From Lachnospiraceae bacterium (GTDB lineage Bacteria; Bacillota; Clostridia; Lachnospirales; Lachnospiraceae), in contig WRAQ01000025.1 in the NCBI GenBank assembly GCA_009780115.1, positions 1 through 46,370 of the forward strand: DNA of 46,370 nt, read 5' to 3'. The position numbers and the translations under genes were made by a program. Under the pieces are notes generated by a model. The model made no database searches. It worked only from the letters and a program-made list of their open reading frames with translations, and had not been told where the DNA came from. How positions within the stretch are numbered: the first letter of the stretch is position 1; the number at the start of each line of letters is the position of its first letter. Shown piece by piece: positions 40,903-46,370 of the stretch.

Positions 40903-41607
40903 ATGAGCGAAAACAATTTGAAAGTAATAGCAATTGATGATTTTCAAAACAAAGTTATTACTGAAAAAATAATATCTCTTTTTATAAATGGAAGAGAAGC
41001 GGAAATGGTTAGCAACGATGGCCGGCAAAATTTTTCCGGTTTGGATAAAGGGGTTCATCATCTTAATATTGAAAGTGATATTTTCAGCCGTCAGGATCTT
41101 GAACTTGATTTAACCGAAGAAGCGGAAGATGGCCAGGGAATTATTTATATCCGCCTTCAACCGACAATCCGTTACCCCCTTACCAGTGATATTCAGGTTT
41201 TGTGGGGGCAGACGGAACCGGGGCAGGAGCTTCACTTTGTTTTTATCAATTATAAAGAACGTTACTCCCTTGCTAATGATTATATAGTTGGTGAAAACAA
41301 AATTTGCATTAATTATAATGGTGATGCTTTTTTTGAGGGGACTTTGTGGATATTACAAAAGTCTGACGGCGGAATTGAAGAATTTTGGATTGAAAAAGCT
41401 GCCGGGAATAATACTTATTTATTAAGATATCCTTTAGGCAGTTCGTATGGAATAGGAAAATGCTTGTTACGCCGGGTTTACCCGATTGTCGCTGACGAAA
41501 GCGGCCATTTCTTCCTTCCCGTGCCAAAAGAAGAAAAAAACAGTACCGAATACCGCTACTACAAACCGCTTGACAAGATGGCAATAAAAGCAGGGACTTT
41601 TACTTGA
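40903..41607 (+). CDS. Hypothetical protein, 234 aa
   Basis: The start is placed at ATG 40903 because GAGG stands 6 bases before it; ATG 40891 in frame is possible. No signal peptide or membrane segment. The composition is beta-rich and acidic, with 'FINGREAEMVSNDGRQNFSG' and 'GVHHLNIESD' suggesting an immunoglobulin-like or carboxypeptidase-regulatory-like first domain. The remainder ('YPLTSDIQVLWGQTEPGQEL' onward) is another beta domain. I do not recognise the family. The argJ promoter overlaps its stop codon. Confidence 0.6.
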   Translation: MSENNLKVIAIDDFQNKVITEKIISLFINGREAEMVSNDGRQNFSGLDKGVHHLNIESDIFSRQDLELDLTEEAEDGQGIIYIRLQPTIRYPLTSDIQVLWGQTEPGQELHFVFINYKERYSLANDYIVGENKICINYNGDAFFEGTLWILQKSDGGIEEFWIEKAAGNNTYLLRYPLGSSYGIGKCLLRRVYPIVADESGHFFLPVPKEEKNSTEYRYYKPLDKMAIKAGTFT

Positions 41608-41632
41608 GACTTGCCGGGTAAAGTGTTATACT
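41604..41632 (+). promoter_or_regulatory. argJ promoter
   Basis: TTGAGA (41604-41609), 17 bases, TATACT (41627-41632), 88 bases before the argJ ATG. No ARG-box palindrome was recognised nearby. Confidence 0.55.
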
Positions 41633-41720
41633 TATTTTCGAAATCACCGCTACGCAGACCTCGCGGAACATTTGATGGCTGAGTTTAGTGATATGCTATT
41701 TAGAAAATAATGGAGAATTT

Positions 41721-42950
41721 ATGAGTATGGAAATAATAAATGGCGGGGTAACGGCCCCAAAGGGGTTTGAAGCAGCCGGAATCGCAGCGGCAATTAAATA
41801 TGAGAACCGTAAGGACATGGCAATGATTTGTAGTACTGTCCCGGCGGTGGTTGCCGGTTCTTTTACGACGAATGTTGTTAAGGCCGCCCCGGTTCTATGG
41901 GATATGGATATCGTGAAAAATAATGAAACGGCGCGTTGTGTTGTTGTTAACTCCGGAATAGCCAATGCCTGTACCGGGCAGCAGGGGATGGAGTTTTGCC
42001 GGAAGACAGCTGAAAAAGCCGCTACTTTGTTAGGTATAAAAGAAAAAGAAGTTTTAATTGGCTCAACCGGTGTAATCGGGATGCAGCTTCCGCTCGAACG
42101 AATAGAAGCCGGTATCAATTTGCTGGTAAAAGAAAAAAATTCATCTTTAATTGCCGGGACTAATGCCGCCGAAGCGATTATGACCACTGATACGAAAATG
42201 AAACAAGCGGCAGTAACAGTGACAGTTGGCGGGAAAACGGTAACAATTGGCGGAATTAGCAAGGGTTCGGGTATGATTCACCCCAATATGTGTACAATGC
42301 TTGCTTATGTCACAACTGATGTCTTAATAACTAAGGAATTGTTGACCGAAGCAGTCAATGAAATAGTGGCCGATACATATAACATGATTTCCGTTGATGG
42401 AGATACTTCTACGAATGATACCCTGTTGGTTTTCGCAAATGGGCAAGCAGGGAACCCTTTAATTAGCAAGAAAAATGAAGATTATCAGATGTTCAAAGAT
42501 GCGTTATATTATATTAATGAGTATTTGGCGAAAATGATGGCAAAGGACGGCGAAGGTGCAACGACTTTAATTGAAATGCAGGTAATCGGGGCAACCACCA
42601 AAGAAGAGGCCCGGCTCCTTGCCAAATCAGTAGTTGGCTCCAGTTTGGTAAAAGCCGCCGTATACGGGCGTGATGCGAACTGGGGGCGGATTATCTGCGC
42701 CCTTGGTTATTCCGGGGCCGATTTTGACCCGGATAAACTAAAACTATGTTTTGAAAGTGCCGCCGGAAATATCATGATATATGAAGATGGCTGTGGTTTA
42801 GATTTTGATGAAACTAAAGCATCGAAAATTCTTTCTTCCGATGAGGTTGTCATCAAAGTTGATATGAAAATGGGGGATGCGGCCGCTACTGCCTGGGGCT
42901 GTGATTTGACTGAGGATTATGTTAAGATAAATGCGGATTACCGTTCATGA
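41721..42950 (+). CDS. argJ: Bifunctional ornithine acetyltransferase / N-acetylglutamate synthase
   Basis: 409 residues from ATG at 41721 (GGAG 5 bases upstream). ArgJ transfers the acetyl group from N-acetylornithine to glutamate, closing the cyclic arginine pathway, and may also use acetyl-CoA. The precursor cleaves itself at the conserved site before the catalytic Thr in 'GSGMIHPNMCTMLAYVTTD'; here Cys precedes Thr where Ala is usual. 'VNSGIANACTG' and the 'GRDANWGRI' motif near the C-terminus are typical. First gene of argJ-argB-argD in this window; element R2 follows it by 14 bases. Confidence 0.96.
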   Translation: MSMEIINGGVTAPKGFEAAGIAAAIKYENRKDMAMICSTVPAVVAGSFTTNVVKAAPVLWDMDIVKNNETARCVVVNSGIANACTGQQGMEFCRKTAEKAATLLGIKEKEVLIGSTGVIGMQLPLERIEAGINLLVKEKNSSLIAGTNAAEAIMTTDTKMKQAAVTVTVGGKTVTIGGISKGSGMIHPNMCTMLAYVTTDVLITKELLTEAVNEIVADTYNMISVDGDTSTNDTLLVFANGQAGNPLISKKNEDYQMFKDALYYINEYLAKMMAKDGEGATTLIEMQVIGATTKEEARLLAKSVVGSSLVKAAVYGRDANWGRIICALGYSGADFDPDKLKLCFESAAGNIMIYEDGCGLDFDETKASKILSSDEVVIKVDMKMGDAAATAWGCDLTEDYVKINADYRS

Positions 42951-42964
42951 GTAGAAAGGCGGAA

Positions 42965-43074
42965 AAGGCAGATGAAAATATCTCGCAGGAACATTAGGCC
43001 GCCTTCTTCCCAAAAGAAAATTAAAAGGAAAGCCAGTTAGGCCGTAGAGACGGAGAGAGATATTTATCTGTCTT
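42965..43074 (+). ncRNA. Structured TTAGGCCG element, copy R2 (argJ-argB gap)
   Basis: The long terminal stem AAGGCAGATGAAAATATCTC (42965-42984) pairs, with some G-U and one mismatch zone, with GAGATATTTATCTGTCTT (43057-43074). Inside: TTAGGCCGCCTTCTTCCC (42994-43011) and TTAGGCCGTAG (43037-43047), then GACGGAGAGA. The argB ribosome site starts 3 bases after the stem, so the structure could affect argB translation. Function unknown; type provisional. Confidence 0.65.
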
Positions 43075-43088
43075 ACGAGGAGAAAAAC

Positions 43089-43973
43089 ATGATTACCAAC
43101 TTGGAAGAAGTACAAAAAAAAGCGAAAGTCCTCATTGAGGCGCTCCCCTATATCCGCAAGTTTAACCGCAAAATCATCGTCGTAAAATACGGCGGCAGTG
43201 CGATGGAAAATGATGAATTAAAGAAAAGTGTCATTCAAGACGTGACCCTTTTAAAACTCGTTGGTTTTAAACCAATTATTGTTCATGGCGGCGGCAAAGA
43301 AATCAACCGCTGGGTTGACAAAGTAGGAAAAGAATCAGACTTTGTTAAAGGTTTGCGCGTTACTGATAAAGAGACGATGGAAATAGTAGAAATGGTGCTG
43401 GGTAAAGTGAATAAATCCCTTGTAAATATGGTGCAGGAACTTGGTGTTAATGCAATCGGTATCAGCGGAAAAGACGGTGCCCTTTTACAAGTTGAAAAGA
43501 AACTAGCTGACGGTACCGATATTGGTTATGTTGGTGAGATTAAAAAAGTTACCCCCCAAATCCTGCATGACCTGATTGAAAAAGACTTTCTTCCGGTCAT
43601 TGCCCCGATTGGTTTTGATAAGAATTTTGATACCTATAATATTAATGCTGATGATGCCGCCTGCGCGATTGCGAAAGAGGTTAGTGCGGATAAGCTGGTT
43701 TTCCTTACTGATGTTGAGGGGTTATACCGCGATTTTAACGACAAAAGCACTTTCATTTCACATATTGGTGCTACGGAAGCGGAAAACTTGATTAAAAATG
43801 ATACTATTGGCGGCGGGATGCTGCCCAAACTTGCCAACTGCATTGATGCAATTCGAACCGACGTTAACCGTGTTCATATTCTTGACGGCCGTATCCCCCA
43901 CTGCCTGTTGCTCGAAGTATTTACCAAAGAGGGGATTGGCACCGCGATTATTCGTGACGAGGATTTAGATTAA
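43089..43973 (+). CDS. argB: Acetylglutamate kinase
   Basis: 294 residues. Amino-acid kinase fold: 'VVKYGGSAM' (ATP-phosphate-binding Lys), '[14 protein letters not shown]' (substrate loop), '[15 protein letters not shown]' and '[17 protein letters not shown]' (nucleotide and regulatory region). It phosphorylates N-acetylglutamate, the second step of arginine synthesis. The N-terminal helix of ~20 residues before the kinase core is of the kind found in arginine-inhibited hexameric enzymes. The ATG is preceded by GAGGAGA just after R2; R3 follows 10 bases after the stop. Confidence 0.97.
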   Translation: MITNLEEVQKKAKVLIEALPYIRKFNRKIIVVKYGGSAMENDELKKSVIQDVTLLKLVGFKPIIVHGGGKEINRWVDKVGKESDFVKGLRVTDKETMEIVEMVLGKVNKSLVNMVQELGVNAIGISGKDGALLQVEKKLADGTDIGYVGEIKKVTPQILHDLIEKDFLPVIAPIGFDKNFDTYNINADDAACAIAKEVSADKLVFLTDVEGLYRDFNDKSTFISHIGATEAENLIKNDTIGGGMLPKLANCIDAIRTDVNRVHILDGRIPHCLLLEVFTKEGIGTAIIRDEDLD

Positions 43974-43983
43974 TATTTTTCAA

Positions 43984-44097
43984 GTAAGGAAGATAAAAAC
44001 ATCTCGAAGTTGCCTTAGGCCGCCTTCTTCCCGAGAGAAAATGTATAGCGATAAGAATTAGGCCGCAGCAACGGAGAGAGTTTATTATCTTCCTTAC
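43984..44097 (+). ncRNA. Structured TTAGGCCG element, copy R3 (argB-argD gap)
   Basis: A perfect 13-bp terminal stem GTAAGGAAGATAA (43984-43996) and TTATCTTCCTTAC (44085-44097). Inside: TTAGGCCGCCTTCTTCCC (44015-44032) and TTAGGCCGCAG (44058-44068), then AACGGAGAGAG. The box spacing (43 bases) equals R2. The stem sequence differs from R1 and R2 on both strands, so pairing rather than sequence is kept. Type provisional. Confidence 0.65.
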
Positions 44098-44131
44098 ATA
44101 TACAAAAATGATGTTATAGAAAGGATACACT

Positions 44132-45316
44132 ATGCAAGACTATATTAACAAAGCCAATCAAACCCTGCTCCACACATACAACCGCTTCCCGGTGATTTGG
44201 GATAAAGGCGATGGTTGTTATCTATATGATATAAACGGAAAAAAATATCTCGATTTTGTCGCGGGGATTGCGGTGTTTGCCCTCGGTTACAATAATACTT
44301 TCTTTAATAATGCCTTAAAAGCCCAAATTGATAAACTCATTCATACCTCAAATTATTATTATAACCTTCCGGCAATCGAGGCGGCCGGCCGCTTGACCGC
44401 CCTTGCCGGCCTTGAACGGGTTTTCTTTACCAATAGTGGGACCGAAGCGGTTGAAGGTGCGATAAAGACGGCCCGCAAATATGCTTACCTAAAGGACGGG
44501 CATACCCATCATGAAATTATTGCAATGAACCGCTCTTTTCATGGCCGGACGATGGGTTCCCTTTCTGTGACCGGGACAGAGAGCTACCGTGCCCCTTTTG
44601 AACCTTTAATCGGTTTGGTTAAATTTGCTGACCTAAATAATTTTGAATCAGTTCTTAATTGTGTCACTAAAGATACTTGCGCTATTATCCTGGAAACTGT
44701 CCAGGCCGAAGGCGGAATTTATCCGGCGGAGCAGGAATTTCTGAAAAATATCCGCGCTTTGTGTGATGAAAAAGACATCCTTTTAATACTTGATGAAATT
44801 CAATGCGGGATTGGCCGGACCGGAACAATGTTTGCTTATGAACAATATGGTATTAAACCCGATATTCTGACCTGTGCGAAAGCCTTAGGCGGCGGTGTCC
44901 CGGTTGGTGCTTTCCTTTTATCCGAACGGGTGGCGGCTAAATCACTTGTCCCCGGCGACCATGGAACTACTTATGGCGGTAACCCTTTTGCGGCAGCGGC
45001 GATAAATGCCGTCCTTGATTTATTTGCCGAAAATAATATTATTGACCAAGTCAATCAATCATCCCGGTACCTTGAGCAAAAATTGGACGATCTTGTCACT
45101 AAATATGACACTATTGTCAGTCGCCGGGGAATGGGGCTATTACAGGGTTTGGAATGCCGTGAGCCGGTTGCGGATATTATTTCTAAAGCATTGGAAAAGG
45201 GATTAGTTTTGATTAATGCCGGCCCGAATGTCATCCGCTTTATCCCCTCACTCATCGTTGGAAGAGAGCAGATTGATGAGATGGTTATAATACTAGAGAG
45301 TGTACTAGAGAGATAA
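44132..45316 (+). CDS. argD: Acetylornithine aminotransferase
   Basis: 394 residues, class III PLP aminotransferase. 'FTNSGTEAVEGAIKTARKYA' is the PLP-phosphate region, 'LDEIQCGIGRTGTMFAYE' contains the PLP-N1 Asp, and 'TCAKALGGGVPVGAFL' the Schiff-base Lys. 'NRSFHGRTMGSLSVTG' is characteristic of ArgD. It converts N-acetylglutamate semialdehyde to N-acetylornithine, the substrate of ArgJ. GAAAGGA precedes the ATG. argC and argF are not in the window. Confidence 0.96.
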   Translation: MQDYINKANQTLLHTYNRFPVIWDKGDGCYLYDINGKKYLDFVAGIAVFALGYNNTFFNNALKAQIDKLIHTSNYYYNLPAIEAAGRLTALAGLERVFFTNSGTEAVEGAIKTARKYAYLKDGHTHHEIIAMNRSFHGRTMGSLSVTGTESYRAPFEPLIGLVKFADLNNFESVLNCVTKDTCAIILETVQAEGGIYPAEQEFLKNIRALCDEKDILLILDEIQCGIGRTGTMFAYEQYGIKPDILTCAKALGGGVPVGAFLLSERVAAKSLVPGDHGTTYGGNPFAAAAINAVLDLFAENNIIDQVNQSSRYLEQKLDDLVTKYDTIVSRRGMGLLQGLECREPVADIISKALEKGLVLINAGPNVIRFIPSLIVGREQIDEMVIILESVLER

Positions 45317-45329
45317 TGTAGGAGTTAGC

Positions 45330-46370
45330 ATGAAATTTGGCAAAAGATTTTTAGCGGCGCTTATCCTGATTGGATTAGCTGCTTTGATGCTTAATATCGC
45401 TGTCCGTGAAGCAAATATCTTAAATGCGCTGGAAATTGAAGAAAACGGCGATTATATGATTAGTAAAAATACCCTGCTGATTTGGTATACTGATGCCGAC
45501 CTTTTAGAATATATTCAAAGTGCGGCGGTATCTTTTTCCGAGCGGCCGGAGAATCAGCATGTCCGGATTATGCCGGTCTTGGTTTCGGCCTTGGAATATC
45601 TGGAAAATATTAACCGGGCTGCGGTCGGGTTTGAAGGGCCTGACCTTTATGTTATCGGCCATGATAATCTTGAAAAAGCCTATCTTGCCGGTCTTGCGGA
45701 AACAGTAAATAATGACTATTTCGAGGGTCTAAGGGCTGACTATCCCCAGGTTGGCATTAATGCTGTCACCTATCACGACAAAATATTAGCCTATCCCTTT
45801 TATTTTGAAACAAGTGCCCTTCTTTTTAACCGTACTCATTTAGAAGAAATGGTCAAAGCAAAACTTCTTTCAGATGCCGATGAAGCGGCGGTTGAGCAAG
45901 CAATGCTCGACTTGGAAGAATTTGGGCCGGAAGAAGAAATCCTGGAAGTCCCTGCTTATATGGAAGAAATTCAACGTTTACAAAATGATTTGGTCTATAT
46001 TGAGAATCAAGTTGCTTTAATAAAACCAAAAACCTTTGAAGATTTGAAAAATTTCGCTAATGAGTATGATGCCCCCGCTTCAGTAGAGGGATTAATCAAG
46101 TGGGATGTTAATGACATATTTTATAATTATTTTTTCGTTGGCAATGCGATAAGTGTCGGCGGTGAGTCGGGAGATGATATTGAAATGATTAATATCTACA
46201 ACCCGGAAGCAATCAGAAGTATGAGGATGTATCAAGACCTCAATCAGTTTTTTGCGATTGAGGCAAAGGAAGTAAAATATAGTCAGATTATTGATGAATT
46301 TATTGCCGGGAAATTAGTTTTTACCATTGCAACTACTGATGTGATTGCAAAACTTGATGAAGCGGTTGAA
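45330..46370 (+). CDS. Extracellular solute-binding protein of a sugar ABC transporter, 3' partial
   Basis: The frame is open from ATG 45330 (GGAG 5 bases upstream) to the end of the window, 347 codons. N-terminal basic residues and a hydrophobic helix ('FLAALILIGLAALMLNIAV') are not followed by a lipobox Cys, so it is membrane-anchored by an uncleaved segment rather than a lipoprotein. 'KILAYPFYFETSALLFNR' and 'FIAGKLVFTIATTDVI' are the hinge and lobe motifs of family-1 (MalE-like) binding proteins. An insertion rich in Glu between them (about 185-225) is unusual. It begins 13 bases after argD; permease genes, if any, lie beyond the window. Confidence 0.8.
   Translation, partial: MKFGKRFLAALILIGLAALMLNIAVREANILNALEIEENGDYMISKNTLLIWYTDADLLEYIQSAAVSFSERPENQHVRIMPVLVSALEYLENINRAAVGFEGPDLYVIGHDNLEKAYLAGLAETVNNDYFEGLRADYPQVGINAVTYHDKILAYPFYFETSALLFNRTHLEEMVKAKLLSDADEAAVEQAMLDLEEFGPEEEILEVPAYMEEIQRLQNDLVYIENQVALIKPKTFEDLKNFANEYDAPASVEGLIKWDVNDIFYNYFFVGNAISVGGESGDDIEMINIYNPEAIRSMRMYQDLNQFFAIEAKEVKYSQIIDEFIAGKLVFTIATTDVIAKLDEAVE

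Overview
The window looks like a chromosomal segment of a low-to-mid G+C Gram-positive anaerobe of the Bacillota, most likely a Clostridia-type gut or rumen organism. The support is: strong AGGAGG-type ribosome sites with sigma-A promoters, a sortase next to a giant SpaA/Cna_B adhesin, a CIRCE operator, DUF4364 and NiaX-like proteins, an ArgJ-type cyclic arginine pathway, and clostridial-style mobilisation genes. No species can be named from the sequence alone.

Layout. (1) 1-9028: the 3' part of a giant cell-wall-anchored adhesin (5' end outside the window) and an overlapping sortase. (2) 9106-16309: tRNA-Gly(GCC), a 40-residue small protein, the magnesium transporter MgtE, a secreted or anchored Cys-repeat protein and a large RND-type permease. 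(3) 16331-17679: an orphan CIRCE operator before an 8-codon ORF and a terminator, then a flavodoxin / broken FMN-binding protein / MarR operon under a consensus promoter wrapped by a perfect inverted repeat. (4) 17698-24999: a LuxR-type large ATP-binding regulator divergent from two hybrid histidine kinases and a free-standing Hpt protein, a phosphorelay with no DNA-binding output domain of its own. (5) 24986-26569: a DtxR/MntR-like repressor divergent from a ZIP metal transporter, with three matching operators, plus a small unknown protein. (6) 26854-35117: an integrative, formerly mobilisable element in the anticodon-loop region of a tRNA-Thr(GGT) gene. Its cargo is a phospholipase-D-like protein, a HigB/HigA-like toxin-antitoxin pair, a small hydrophobic protein, an XRE regulator apparently starting at ATA, an unknown protein, a small leader-controlled gene, MobC without a relaxase, an excisionase and a tyrosine integrase. 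The tRNA core occurs three times, implying a tandem insertion or a second remnant. (7) 35291-41607: RarA, a NiaX-like transporter, DUF4364, DegV, a LytTR response regulator, DUF1294, a GNAT acetyltransferase and an unknown protein. (8) 41604-45316: argJ-argB-argD. (9) 45330 to the end: the 5' part of an ABC-type sugar-binding protein without a lipobox.

The most unusual signal is a family of three about 105-114 nt structured intergenic elements (36683-36786, 42965-43074, 43984-44097). They share two internal TTAGGCCG boxes about 43 nt apart and are closed by terminal stems whose sequences differ while pairing is kept. Two of the three sit between the arg genes. I do not recognise this family. 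Other points of interest are the orphan CIRCE unit, the three-core tRNA-Thr attachment locus, the output-less phosphorelay with several Hpt modules, and the ATA-start regulator.
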